Origin: Orobanche coerulescens
Lineage: Eukaryota > Streptophyta > Magnoliopsida > Lamiales > Orobanchaceae
Direction: 5' to 3'
DNA: 64,000 nucleotides
Assembly: GCA_033398695.1 (NCBI GenBank)
Contig: CM065817.1
Location: 32,126,231-32,190,230 of the forward strand
A program made the position numbers and the translations under genes. Position 1 is the stretch's first letter. Every line of letters starts with the position of its first letter. Positions 47,554 to 59,200 of the stretch are shown here, piece by piece. Below the pieces are notes generated by a model. The model was not told where the DNA came from. It made no database searches and saw only the letters and a program-made list of their open reading frames with translations.

Positions 47554-50021
47554 TTAGTTCACTTTTCGCAAACTCCATTTGGTTTCCGCCCCGTTTATCA
47601 AACCGTTCATATGGTTTTCAAAATTATGACCATTGGTCGTTAGCGATTCGACTTTCGGTTCGGACATCAAATGTTGTTTGCGGAAAGGTTTCGACGTGAA
47701 CAACTTCCCAAAACACCCGTTTTTCTCATGATTAGATATCCGTTTGAATTCCGGCTTGTTTCCCTCCTTCAGAAATGACTTCCTGACCCCAGCAGACTTG
47801 TCTGAGTGCTCGAGAAATGCTACTCGTTCAACATCTTTCTTAAAAATTGGACCATCTGACACAGAATCTGAATTTTTCGACCGACGATGCTTTCGGTGTC
47901 TTTCTTCAGCAACGGTATCCACCCTTTCAATTTGTGAGCCTTTATCAACATCTCCCGGACATGGAAAAGATTTGAATACTTGAAAAGTAACTTGCTCGTC
48001 TTGGACCCTCAGAGTTAACTCCCCTTTTTCCACGTCTATAAGGGTTCGGCCAGTCGCTAAAAATGGTCGTCCCAAGATGATTGGGATATCTTCATCTTCC
48101 TCCATGTCGAGTACGATGAAATCGACCGGAAAGATGAACTTATCAACTTTGACTAATACATCCTCAATCACTCCCCTTGGGTATTTGATAGATCGATCCG
48201 CCAACTGCAAGGAGACCGTCGTCGGCTTTGCTTCTCCAATTTCCAGCTTCTTAAAAATCGACAGAGGCATGAGGTTAATACTAGCGCCGAGATCGCACAG
48301 TGCCTTATTAAAAGAGCGATTCCCCATGGTGCACGGTATGTTGAAGCTTCCCGGATCTTTCAATTTTGGTGGGAGCTTCTTTTGAAGAATTGCGCTGCAT
48401 TCCTCCGTCAAGGCGACAGTTTCAAACTCCTCGAGTTTTCTTTTCTTCGACAATATCTCTTTCATGAATTTAGCGTAGCTCGGCATTTGTTCCAACGCGT
48501 CGGCGAACGGAATGTTAATGTGAAGCTTTTTGAACACATCAAGGAACTTAGAAAATTGTTTGTCCGCCTTTTTATGCTGTAATCTCTGCAGAAACGGGAC
48601 GGGGGGCACACATGTCTTCGGGTTATCCGGCAACGTTATTGAAGGTTTCAAATCTTGCAACTCCTCTGTCTCTAAATTATTCTTTTCCTCAATTTCCTTC
48701 TTCTTTTCACACCACTCGGGCTGGTCCAACACCTCCTTCCCACTTCTTAGACTGATCGCATTTAGACTCTCTCTAGGATTTGTCTCGGTCGTGCTAGGCA
48801 ATGCCCCTTCCGGGCGGGCTGTCAACACATTAGCAATTTGGCCCAGCTGGACCTCCAAGTTTCGTATGGAAGCGGAATGGTTTTGCAATGTCGCTTCAGT
48901 ACGGGTCATGAATTGACTCGTATTCGCCGCCAATTTTGCAAGTGCTTCCTCGAGAGAAACTTTGGGAGCGGGAGGGGGCTGCTGTTGGTTCTGTGCGAAC
49001 GGGGGCTGGTTTGAGTTCTGTCCGTTTCTCCACGAAAAGTTGGGATGATTGCGCCACCCCGGATTATACGTGTTGGAGTACGGATTATTCTGCCGATTTC
49101 CATTTCCCACGAATTGAGCTTGCTCCATCTGATGTTGCTCGAACGGGTTTCCAACTTGACACTACGCGCTCGGGTGAGATCCGTTACACCAATTGCATGT
49201 CTCTATGGTAACGGGGGAAGGTGCGTGCGAAAATGCTTGGAGCTGCTGAGTCAAGGCGGCGACTTGAGCAGACAATGTGGAAATCGGATCATTACTTGAA
49301 ACTTCCATAACTCGCTTCGGCGTCAATCTTTCCGATGGCCATTGATATGCATTTGCGGCCATAGCTTCCAACAGCGAGTGTGCCTCGGCCATAGTCTTTC
49401 CCATCAAGGCCCCACCGGCGGCCGCATCTACGAGAGTGCGTGTAGAAGCACTTAAACCATTGTAGAACATCTGAATTTGAAGCCAGTCTGGAAGGCCGTG
49501 ATGAGGGCATCTTCGTAACAAATCTTTATATCGCTCCCACGCCTCGTGGAGCGATTCCATGTCGTACTGACCGAAAGTGGTGATCTCGTTTCTTAATCTC
49601 GCCATCTTAGAAGGTGGAAAGAATTTGGCAAGGAAGGCTTGCGCTAACTCTGCCCATGTTGTGATCGACCCCGGTGGTAAGGAATTTAACCAAAATTTCG
49701 CTTTATCCCTCAAAGAGAAAGGGAAAAGCCTCAATCGGATGGCATCGTCGGTGACACCATTATGTTTGAACGTGTCACAAATTTCCAGAAAAGAAGCAAT
49801 ATGAGCGTTTGGGTCGTCATTCGGCAGTCCACAGATTGGCTCGCCTGCACCATCTGAATAATAGCAGGCTTGATCTCAAAATTATTGGCTTGGATAGTGG
49901 GACGCCGAATTCCCGAAAAATTTGCGTTGATCTGCGGCATGGCATAGTCTCTAAGAGCTAGTGCCGGTTGCACTTGCTGCACATGGTTATCTCCTCCTCG
50001 AATCTCGATATTCTCGGCCAT
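47554..50021 (-). pseudogene. Athila-like gag-protease polyprotein, copy 2 (nearly intact)
   Basis: Starts MAENIEIRGGDNHVQQVQ at 50021 on the minus strand. Capsid-type gag: RLFPFSLRDKAKFWLNSLPP, FLAKFFPPSKMARLRNEI, SLHEAWERYKDLLRRCPHHG. Then AEAHSLLEAMAANAYQW and a knuckle-like CNWCNGSHP. The region after it is Asn/Gln-rich with NHPNFSWRNGQN. The protease is in the open part 47554-49128 with catalytic LCDLGASINLMPLS, then DIPIILGRPFLATGRTLIDV. Lesions are one frameshift at about 49845 and one nonsense TAG at about 49164 (HPSA-stop-CQVG). The C-terminus ends ETKWSLRKVN and stops with no RT, RNase H or integrase after it. Confidence 0.9.
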
Positions 50022-50245
50022 GATCACCGTCGTCTGTAACTCTCGTTTCTCCTTCTTGTTCCTTCTCAGAGTGCGCTCGAGCTCAGTATCCAAAGGTAGT
50101 AGGCCTTCGTTACCGAGTTTTCTCATGCACTAAGCGAAAGATCCTGAAAGGAAAAACAAATAAACGAAATTAAATACACAAAAATAAAAATAAAAACGTT
50201 CAAATTAAGACTAGAAATACTTAAATCGATATTAGAAAATTTCAG

Positions 50246-50263
50246 TCCCCGGCAACGACGCCA
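50246..50263 (-). promoter_or_regulatory. Primer binding site (tRNA-Asp), Athila-like copy 2
   Basis: TCCCCGGCAACGACGCCA differs at one base from the 3' end of plant tRNA-Asp including CCA. It lies 6 bases from the LTR. Confidence 0.85.
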
Positions 50264-50269
50264 AAAACT

Positions 50270-51594
50270 TGTTGCGATATTTCTTACACGCAAGTGCACG
50301 TTATCGTTTAAAAGTAATAAAGTGATAAGTAGAGTATCGTTCCCACGAGGACTGAATCACTAACTACCGATTTTGTATATTCTAGTTTTATTTGAACAAT
50401 CGAATTTGGGTTTTGCACTTAATAACTAAAAGAATTACTAAAAGACTAAACAGTAGAAAATGATAGCTTGAATAAAGGGAAATCAAATGATGAATAAGTC
50501 TAGGATTCTGAATCCACCTCGATTTATCCGAATTTACTCTCGATTATCCGTAATAAATAATTTTCCCAATTTATTGAAGGCGGAGATTGCTAATATATTC
50601 TACCGCCTCTCCCGAGGTCAATAGATTTATCTAAAGGCGAATAACGCACTCTATCCCTAGGTGAATTAATTTGTCAATAGGCGAAAAGCATAAAATCTCC
50701 AAAAGGCCACGTAGTTCCTATGAGTATATTCCTATCTCACAGGATAAAACGGTCCTCACCAATAGTTCCTCACCAATTCTCCTCTCCCGATTCGAATTGA
50801 ATGATTAAATCAATACAACTATTGGCCAGATAATTGCAAGCATTAAACACAATTGGGAAAACTCAACAAAAAGGTAATTAATTAGATAATCTCAAGCAAT
50901 TCGTCAAAACATAGGTTTCATCAAAATCCTAGATTAGGGTTTTAGCCTGACATACTAATAATTGAAAATACAGAATAAATGAATGAAAGCATTAAAAATC
51001 AAACGCAGATGAAGCTCGGATTCCTCCGTTCTTCAGCTTCCGCCCTCTGCCTTTGAAGTCTTCTGCTTCCCTCTTCTTCTGCCGTCTCCAAGCTTAAGAT
51101 CCAAAAGATGAAAGATCAAAGATGATTAATTAGGGTCTTAAACACTTATTTATAGCTTAGCACATCCTCCAAATCGCGTCCGTATGAGTAGGTCGAAAAC
51201 TGGCTTCGAAACGGCCCAAATCCGCACGGACATACAAAAACCGCCTAGTGTGCCGCGGCTCACTAAGTCTGTGCCGCGGCACACTTCCTTTAGCTGGATG
51301 CCTGGGCGTCATTTAATTCTTCTGTGCCGCGGCTCACCTGGGCTGTGCCGCGGCACAGAGTACAGTTCACTTTGTGCCCGGCTGGGTGTCTTCCTGTGCC
51401 GCGGCCCTGCTTTCTTGTGCCGCGGCTCATAGCCAAAATATGCCGTTTTCGCCCGTTTCGCCTCGTTTTCGCTTCCGTACTTCAATTTCCTGACAAACAT
51501 ACAAAATTAAGGCATTAAAGGCTCATTTAAACAATTTCACTCTCCAAAATAATACAAAATAATGATAAATAAGCGTATAAAAATACGCTTAACA
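50270..51594 (-). repeat. LTR (5' in element sense) of Athila-like copy 2
   Basis: TGTTGCGATATTTCTTACAC to ATACGCTTAACA. Near-identical to 43811-45129 except in the CCGCGG-rich part (about 51250-51425), where this copy keeps fuller motifs. Confidence 0.9.
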
Positions 51595-52078
51595 TTCATT
51601 CACAATTGAAAGAGAGAGAAAGACTTTGTGACTTGTCTTCTTCATCTTCATCATCTTCACCAAAAGTTTCTTCATATTTTTCTTAGAGAAAAATTGAGAG
51701 GAAAAATAGAGAGAATATATATCTGTACACTTAGAGTGATATAGATTATAGTTATAACTTCTATCACTTTGTTCTAGCCGTGTTCTTAGAGGACAACAAG
51801 GTGAAGTCATTCTGGTTGTCTTTCCGGCGCGTGGCAAGTAGAGATGCGGTGCTTTCGGCGTTGGATCATTCAAGACCTTGTTGCGGATTGGATTCCTAAT
51901 GGACATCATCTTCTCAACGATTAATCAATGGACTACAAGGGTATGATTTCGTATCTTCCTATTTGTTCGTTTTATATTCGTATATACGTAGCTTGAATCG
52001 ATCCTCTTGAGGGATTCGTGTTAAACTTTGTGTTTTCGCTTCCGCTGTGCCTTCATTTTTGGTATGCGAATCCCAACA

Positions 52079-53499
52079 AAATAATGTGTTTTTGCTTCTG
52101 CTGTGCCTTCATTTTTGGTATGCGAATCCCAACAGTGGTATCGGAGTGAGGTCTTGCGATCGTATATACGATATTAGCATTTGGAATGCTTGGTTGAATG
52201 ATTTATGATTTGGAATCATAAATGTTTAATCATTGTATATGTTTGTTTATTCATCGTAGTTGTGTTTTTCGTAAAATCATATCAATATATAAAGTTTGTA
52301 TTTCTTGGGAATATGATTCATATTGAAGATATGAAAGTCGAAAAATATTGATATTGGATATCCGGTCGAATATCTAGCCTCGGCTTACCGTTGGACGAAA
52401 TCGAGAAGAAAGCTGATTTTGGCTAGGGCAAAGTTAGGGCTGCCTCGCGGTCTGCCCTTTGGGATCGCGATCTGAGATGTGGATCGCGATCCAGTATGCT
52501 CGGATCGCGATACGGGCACTGTTCCAGCACTTTCCGGACCCGTTTTTCCGTCTGTTTCAGAAAATTTAATCTCCCGCATCTTATATTGGATATAATTTAA
52601 ATAAAATAGAATATGGTATTTTATTTTAAAGTGGGTAACTTGATTTGTTGGGATGTTTTTGATTGAACGAATTATGATTGAACATTTTTCTGTTTATTAG
52701 TGTTTATTGGATGAATGCTTGCAAATGGTGATGTAGTTCATGGACTTAGTTTGGAATCATTTGTTTTTTATTGGGTTGTAAAGGCCATTTTGAGCCTATT
52801 TATTTTACTAGAGAAATGTGTATTTAGAATGCAATTTCAATGTAAAATTTATATGTAAAGACGAAGACTCGAGGAAGACCCGTTCGAGAAGACGAAGGTT
52901 CAAGACTGAACAGTCCATGAACCACATGTTGGTAGCAACTAGGTTGTGTACGTTTTACTCATATGGTATGAATGCTACAAACGCGCTTAAATGAATTAAT
53001 GTGCAAAGTGTAACATTAATCGTGAAAATTCTCCCACGTCAAAATATTTAGTTTAAAAGGTTTCAAAGTTTTCCTTCCCTCCATCGAGCTCTTGAAAAGT
53101 TGAAATTCAAACCGGATGTGCTATGCTTCCGAGTTATCATGGTAGTCGTTCGATAAATTCCGAGAGTGCATTAGATGCCTTCGGTTGGAGCAAATTTTGT
53201 CCCTAGAAACCTGTTAGGTTGCCGAATAAGATTCAATTGTGAAACTGATAAGCGTCGATGGTATAAACTTAACTTGTTCACGAACTATAGAAACCGTATA
53301 GGTTGAGGGGAGTGAACAAGGGGTAAAAGAAGATCGAATCATCCATTAGATGGGTTGGTGTTGGACACCACTTTATGAAGACTAATAGACTAGAAACCTG
53401 TTTGGTTGCCCTCTATTAAAATTTATAAAGAACTCGATCACCACTATGAAGTAATACGAACAAATGCTTCCGTATTTCACAGGGGAGTGTGTTATACTC
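52079..53499 (+). other. copia-1 LTR tail, PBS and leader
   Basis: 52079-52134 is the displaced tail of the copia-1 5' LTR (ends AATCCCAACA). The PBS TGGTATCGGAGT is at 52136. The leader to about 53499 aligns with the copia-2 leader, with palindromes GGATCGCGATCC at about 52462-52512. No gene. Confidence 0.8.
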
Positions 53500-53999
53500 A
53501 AAAAGAACACCTTAAAAGGTCCTAACTTTGTGGATTATCTCCACAACCTGATGATAGTCCTCAGTATGGAGGCGCTGTGATACGTCTTGGAGGCGGACAT
53601 TCCAACGGATCCGGTGCAGACCAAAGCCAGTTAGGAAGATGTTGAAAATCACGAAAATTGGGTTAAGACTGACATTAGAGTTCATGGCTATATGATGGCC
53701 TGTACGTCTAATGAGCTTCAGAGAGCTCATGAGAAAATGACTTCTGCTAGGCAGATTTTATCTCGCTTAACCGAGCTTTATGGTGAGCACAGTCGAACTG
53801 CTAGATACGAGATATCCAAGCAACTGTTCGGTGCCAGGATGGAGGAAGGTGAGAAAGTTGGGGACACGTCCTCAAAATGATCTCTATGATCGAGAGATTT
53901 TAGGCTCTTGATTTTAGGATGCATTCTTCTCTCCATACCGACCTTATCCTGCAGTCTCTTCCTGGTTCCTTCTCACAGTTTGTTATGAACTTCCACTGG
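53500..53999 (+). pseudogene. copia-1 gag fragment, cut at the 5S junction
   Basis: Aligns with copia-2 gag: KNTLKGPNFVDW-like start with stops, then ELQRAHEKMTSARQILSRL, ELYGEHSRTARYEISKQLF and RMEEGEKVGD. The last shared bases are ...TATGAACTTCCACTG; then 5S-derived sequence begins. Everything 3' of this point is missing. Confidence 0.85.
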
Positions 54000-54001
54000 G
54001 T

Positions 54002-54071
54002 AGTGAAGCGTTCTTAGGAAAGAGTAGTACTAGGATGGGTGACCCCTTGGGAATTCCTCGTGTTGCATCCC
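54002..54071 (+). pseudogene. 5S rRNA, 5'-truncated copy
   Basis: Only the 3' part: degraded A-box region, then AGAGTAGTACTAGGATGGG, TGACCCCTTGGGAATTCCTC and GTTGCATCCC, followed by a T-run. It is the boundary unit joined to truncated copia-1. Confidence 0.85.
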
Positions 54072-54276
54072 TTTTATGTCTACGAGGTATCTATTTTTCA
54101 TTTTTCTACTTTTTTACTTCCATCTCGAGCCCTTAATAAATTTTCTCAAATTTCGATCTGTCCATACTAAGTCCTCGCGGTTATTGACATCTGGGACCCA
54201 CGTTCTGGACTAAAAAATGAGTCTATCAAGTATCACCGCATTGAAATATAAGAGAATAGAATGCGGTTTTACAAAT

Positions 54277-54394
54277 GGGTGCACTCATACCAGCACTAAT
54301 GCGCCGGGTCCCATCAAAACTCCGAAGTTAAGCACGCTTGGACGAGAGTTGTTCTAGGATGGTGACCCCTTGGGAAGTCCTCGTGTTGCACCCC
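54277..54394 (+). rRNA. 5S rRNA, degenerate copy 1
   Basis: 118 bp aligned to the plant 5S rRNA, GGGTGCACTCATACC to GTTGCACCCC, with a T-run after it. The internal element reads GTTGTTCT instead of GTAGTACT, and one G is missing in the C box (AGGATGGTGACC), so it is likely a pseudogene. A TATAAGAGAATA sequence lies about 25 bases upstream, where plant 5S genes have a TATA-like box. Confidence 0.9.
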
Positions 54395-54596
54395 TTTTTG
54401 CATCTATGATGTCTCTATTTTTTGTTTTTCTACGTCTTTATTTCCATCTCGAGCCGTTAATAATTTTTCTCGAATTCTGATCTCTCCATACTAAGCCCTC
54501 GCGGTTATTCACATCTAAATGCGTCTATCACGACAAAGGCCACCCTAAAGTCTCATTGCATTGAACTATAAGAGAATAGAATGCGGTGTTACAAGT

Positions 54597-54715
54597 GGGT
54601 GCGATCATACCAGCACTAATGCACCAGATCCCATCAGAACTCCGAATCTAAGCGAGCTTGGGCGAGCGTAGTACTAGGATGGGTGACCCCTTTGGAAGTC
54701 CTCGTGTTGCACACC
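54597..54715 (+). rRNA. 5S rRNA, degenerate copy 2
   Basis: 119 bp. Start, intermediate element (GTAGTACT) and C box (AGGATGGGTGACC) are kept. The A-box region reads AATCTAAGCGAGCTTGGGC, and the 3' end is GTTGCACACC. Upstream TATAAGAGAATA present, downstream T-run present. Spacing from copy 1 is 320 bp; other units are 341-343 bp apart. Confidence 0.9.
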
Positions 54716-54939
54716 TTTTTGCGTCTACGAGGTCTCTACTTTTCGTTTTTCTATTTTTTTTACTTCTCTCTCGAGCTCTTAAAATTTTTCTCGAATTATG
54801 ATCTCTCCATACCAAGTCCTCACCGTTATTCACATTCGGGGCCCACGTTCTCGACTAAAAAATGCATCTATCATGACAAAGACCACCCATAAGTCTAACA
54901 TCATTGAACTATAAGAGAATAGAATGCGGCGTTACAAAT

Positions 54940-55057
54940 GGGTGCGATCATACCAGCACTAATGCACCAGATCCCATCAGAACTCTGAAGTTAAGCATGT
55001 TAGGGCGAGAGTAGTACTAGGATGGGTGACCCCATGGGAAGTCCTCGTGTTGCACCC
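54940..55057 (+). rRNA. 5S rRNA, degenerate copy 3
   Basis: 118 bp. Among the most conserved copies: GGGTGCGATCATACCAGC start, GAAGTTAAGC A box, GTAGTACT and the C box intact. The A-box end is altered (GCATGTTAGGGC in place of GCGTGCTTGGGC). Confidence 0.92.
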
Positions 55058-55280
55058 GTTTTTGCGTCTATGAGGTCTCTACTTTTTATTTTTCTACTTT
55101 TTTACTTCCGTCTCGAGCCCTTAAATTTTTCTCGAATTCCGATCTCTCCATACTAAGTCCTCACGGTTATTCACATCCGGGGCGCATGCTCCCGACTAAA
55201 AAATGCATCTATCGTGATAAAGACCACTCGAAAGTCTCACTGCATTGAACTATAAGTGAATAGAATATGGTGTTACAAAT

Positions 55281-55399
55281 GAGTGCGATCATACCAGCAC
55301 TAATGCACCGGATCCCATCAGAACTCCGAAATGAAGAGTGCTTGGGCGAGGGTAGTACTAGGATGGGTTACCCCATGGCAAGTCCTCATGTTGCACCCC
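55281..55399 (+). rRNA. 5S rRNA, degenerate copy 4
   Basis: 119 bp, starting GAGTGCGATC. A box changed to GAAATGAAGAGTGCTTGGGC and C box to AGGATGGGTTACC. Followed by CCCCCTTTT. Confidence 0.9.
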
Positions 55400-55623
55400 C
55401 TTTTGCGTCTACGAGGTCTCTATTTTTTATTTTTCAATTTTTTTACTTCCGTCTCGAACTCTTAATATTTTTTCTCGAATTCCGATCTCTCTATAATAAG
55501 TCCTAGTGGTTATTCACATGTGAGGGCCATGCTCCCAACTCAAAAACGCATCTATCACGATGAAGACCACCCGAAAGTCTCACGACATTAAACTATAAGA
55601 TAATAGAATGCGGTGTGATAAAT

Positions 55624-55742
55624 GGGTGCGATCATACCAGTACTAATGCACCGGGTCCCATCAAAAGTTTGAAGTGAAGCGTGCTTGGGTGAGAGTAGTA
55701 CTAGGATGGGCGACCCCTTGGAAAGTCCTCGCATTGCACCCC
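55624..55742 (+). rRNA. 5S rRNA, degenerate copy 5
   Basis: 119 bp. Mid-region CATCAAAAGTTTGAAGTGAAG is diverged, the C box reads AGGATGGGCGACC, and the 3' end is GCATTGCACCCC followed by a T-run. Confidence 0.9.
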
Positions 55743-55964
55743 TTTTTGCATCTACGAGGTCTTTACTTTTTGTTTTTCTACTTTTTTACTTCCGTCTCGA
55801 GCCCTTAGTAATTTTTCTCGAATTCCAATATGTCTGTACTAAGCCCTTGCAGTTATTCATATCCGGGACCCACTTTCCGAACTCAAAAAGGTGTCTATCA
55901 CGATAAAGACCACCTGGAAGTCTCACCGCATCGAAATAAGAGAATCGAATGTGGTATTACAAAT

Positions 55965-56084
55965 GGGTGTTATCACACCAGCACTAATACACCGGATCCC
56001 ATCAGAACTTCGAAGTTAAGCGCGCTTGGGCGAGAGTAGATCTAGGATGGGTGACCCCCCTGGGAAATCCTCGTGTTGCACCCC
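55965..56084 (+). rRNA. 5S rRNA, degenerate copy 6
   Basis: 120 bp. 5' end GGGTGTTATCACACC is diverged, A box GAAGTTAAGCGCGCTTGGGC is good, intermediate element is GTAGATCT, and the C box is intact with one extra C. Confidence 0.9.
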
Positions 56085-56216
56085 TTTTTGCGTCTACGAG
56101 GTCTCTATTTTTTGTTTTTCTATGTCTTTACTTCCATCTCGAGCCCTTAATAATTTTTCTCGAATTGTGATCTCTCCATACTAAGTGCTCACGGTTATTC
56201 ACATCCAGGACCCATG
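56085..56216. other. 5S intergenic spacer, cut by LARD insertion
   Basis: Matches the start of the other spacers (GTCTACGAGGTCTC, TTCCATCTCGAGCCC, ATCTCTCCATACTAAG, GGTTATTCACATCC) and stops at CCCATG where the LTR begins. All spacers in 54072-55964 are of this type. Confidence 0.85.
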
Positions 56217-59200
56217 TGTAACACCCCCAGATCAGACCGGGAATATTACAGCGCCATGGGCCCCGAGATGGAACCCACAAGGCTGAAGGAAAATTTTCGC
56301 AAACATTTACAAACGTCCAAGAGGCTAACGACGGTATTATCTATTTAAAACATTCGAAGACTTTATAAAATTAGTTTATCAAAACCGTCGTAGAATCTCA
56401 TTTGAAACCACAAGGCCCAAAATGCCAAAACTCAACAGTTTAAAAACATACGTTAAGCTATCTCTTACACGTACCGACAGAATAGATTTAGAAAATGATT
56501 TCCAAAGTAACCTAAGTTACCGGATACCAAAAGGACATTTAAAAATACTCACGCAGAGGATAAAGACAAACAATTAAAATACTCTAGCAGCGGAATACAA
56601 CAACTGATCAGAAACTCAAAACACAAATACATGCCCTTGCCAGTATCCTCCGGGAAGTTCATCTCTCCACGACCGCTACAAGCTTGATAATCCAAGAACC
56701 TAAAAAGAAAGCCCACGACGGGGTCAGCCATAATATCCAACAATGATAACCATCACATCTCGTCAATAATTACATATCAATGGAAATACTAAGTAAGAAT
56801 ACGACCAATGTAATCTTACCGTCGTAACTTTACGAGAATCCATGATTCGTATCCTTAACAACACATTAAGATAATACCGAAATATCTGTACGGTATCTCA
56901 ACAATACTCAAGGTTCTCAAAACATTATCATAACTCGCGATACGGAAATTATACCAACTCTGGCCAATTCAATCCATCGGATAACATCGATAATTCCAAT
57001 ACGATAATCGATTGTCCATCAAAGACAAGTACCAAGGAAATACGGAACATACCTCAAGATACAAAATACCATGACAATCACGCCAGTCTAATCCTAGATC
57101 AGATCAACATAACATACGGACATGGTCCTAACACAAGACCTACAAATGCATACTCATATGACAACGTCAATATGATCACAACAATAACGACAATGTATAC
57201 TTATGGCAAACCCATAATATACATATGCACAACAACAATACATGGCAATCCGATGATCCAGCGTTCACTGCCTAGATCCCCCGATGATCTCGTCAGACCA
57301 ACCCGAGGTGGAAAACCCGTCCGATGATCCAGCGCATGCTAGCATAGATCCCCCGATGATCCCGTCGGACCAACACGAGGTGGACATATGACAACAATGC
57401 ACAACTGCACAAAACAACAGTACACAATACACGACAACAACAATGCACAAATGCATGACAACAACAATACACGAATGTATCACGACATTATCGACACAAA
57501 TGATAAAAATGAATAGAGTACTTGCCCCGAGTCCTTCGAGAACGATCTCAATGTATAAACCATCACGAACCATTATCCTCAATACTCGACGGTCCAAAGT
57601 ATCACGGATTGCAGATAATTCATATCTTCGTTTTTATCACAATATATCCTCGATATACAAGTATACCAATAACAAAAGTAAATCATATACATTATGATTT
57701 AGATTCCCAAAACTCGAATACGATTTATAATCTCAAATCTCCTGTGATTACGATTATAAATATTGCTATACGAATTATACACGAATGAAACGGAAACCAT
57801 TCATTAAATATTATAAACTGAGCAAGTAATAACTTACTTCGATACCAATGAAGCCGTTACCAATTCCTTGTCGTCGTCTACATGTCCCTCGGCCCTGATC
57901 AAAGCAATCTACGAACGTTCTTGAATACGACCGCAAAGCATGGTTCTAAACATCGATCAATATCTCAACCTATTACAATAATCGATTTAACACACATTCG
58001 ATAACAATCAACAATCGATATAACTAATCCACAAACCCAACGATTCCAAAATATCTCGATTAAACACAAGTCCGAACAATCTAACTCAAACAATTACGAA
58101 TTCATTCCCATGATTCCACAAAGCCCACATATCGATTTGATAAGGCGAGTATACAAACTTAACCGAAATATTCCAATCAATTTCTCTTTCAAAACTTCAA
58201 TCAAACACCTTGAAGGCGGAATTCAAAGGTATATTCGAATCGTCAATCAACAAACACCAACCACATCAAGAACACGAAGAACATAATCACAAACATATAT
58301 ATCCTTCAACATTATATGATTCTAGCCATCGATACGAACTAAACCACCAAAATATATCAAGAATCTCAAACATCCTAAAATATTAGAGTTCAAGCCAATT
58401 ACCTTCAATCCGGCGAAAGAATCAATAATGATGTTATAATCCTTGTTCCAAGCTTTCCTAGATGTTATCACTTGATAAACCAACTCAAAAGCTGAGGTTT
58501 AGGGGTTAAAAACCGAGTTTGGGTGATTTGGGATGAAAGGGGATCATGTAGGATGGGTTGGGAAATGAAATTCCTGACTGCTTTACGTTTTTATACGCCC
58601 AGGCATGTTAGCGTACGCTAACTTCATCAATAGCGTGCGCTACCTGCTCCTGAATACGCATAAGATAGTTTTTGCCATTTTGAGCATAACTCACTCATCC
58701 GGACTCCGATTAACTCACCGTTTGAACCATTAGAAAGCTATCTCGATTCTCTATTATACTGTTATGTTTCAGAATTTTTGGAGTTTTCAAGAATCGGTGG
58801 TGATTTTCCAAAGTCGAACCTTATACACATTAATTTCCAAACAAGTGTCCAAATCTTATTTCCACTAACATTTCAACATATAGTCTTCTTAATCATATCA
58901 TATACACCAAGAATCATAATCACTTGCATGTTCATCATCATACGAAGTAAACAATAACAACAGCATTAAAAACCCGAAATGAAGGGAGATATTAACCAAC
59001 ATATCTCTTGAAGAAAAACAACACCGTTCAAAACCACACGAATCATATCAATATCCGCATATCAACCATATTATCAACATAACTCAGTAATCCATCTCAT
59101 AACCATACTCATAGACTCATAAACATGACGATCATCCACTCAAGAACATCATATACAATCCAAAATGAAATCCCAAAGTGAAGAGTAATTATCTCTTTGA

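Larger units (their letters stand above)
43811..51594 (-). mobile_element. Athila/Tat-like gag-protease LTR element, copy 2
   Basis: 7.8 kb, LTRs 43811-45129 and 50270-51594, perfect 5-bp target duplication TTCAT (43806-43810 and 51595-51599). The minus-strand order is LTR, tRNA-Asp PBS, gag-protease, CCGCGG palindrome cluster, remnant of the ORF-1 end, polypurine tract, LTR. Pol is absent. Compared with copy 1, the MARTKK ORF is deleted (near 46435). Its two LTRs are much more alike than those of copy 1, so insertion was more recent. Confidence 0.9.
29437..52078 (+). mobile_element. copia-2: Ty1/copia element with two large insertions
   Basis: 5' LTR 29437-36807 (holding the CACTA), internal region 36808-42294 with gag-pol, and 3' LTR 42295-52078 (holding Athila-like copy 2). 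The first LTR base pair is TA instead of TG, and the 5' LTR ends CAATA instead of CAACA; both are G/A or C/T changes. Its target duplication AAATT/AAATA is imperfect. Without insertions it is about 9.4 kb. Confidence 0.9.
42295..52078 (+). repeat. copia-2 3' LTR, split by Athila-like copy 2
   Basis: Pieces 42295-43810 and about 51600-52078, starting TGTTAGGAGTATGCCC and ending AATCCCAACA. It contains the family motif GACATTAGATGTCTAA twice (about 43356-43396). Confidence 0.9.
27470..53999 (+). mobile_element. copia-1: Ty1/copia element, split by copia-2 and 3'-truncated
   Basis: Starts TGTTAGGAGTATGCCC at 27470 in gypsy-2 gag. Its 5' LTR (27470-29436) lacks the last part of the family LTR. 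The missing tail (AATGTGTTTTTGC...AATCCCAACA) appears at 52079-52134, right after copia-2, and is followed by a PBS and leader. Copia-1 is thus one element opened by copia-2. Its internal region runs only to about 53999, where it stops within gag and meets 5S rDNA. Confidence 0.85.

Noticed and set aside
54683..56039. Short open frames across the 5S repeats
   Set aside because: They cross 5S rRNA and spacer units and recur with the repeat period, so they are not protein genes.
57265..57597. 110-codon minus-strand frame, repeated at 63176-63508
   Set aside because: Present in both because the two regions are LTR copies. It lies in AC/GT-rich repeats and has no recognisable domain.
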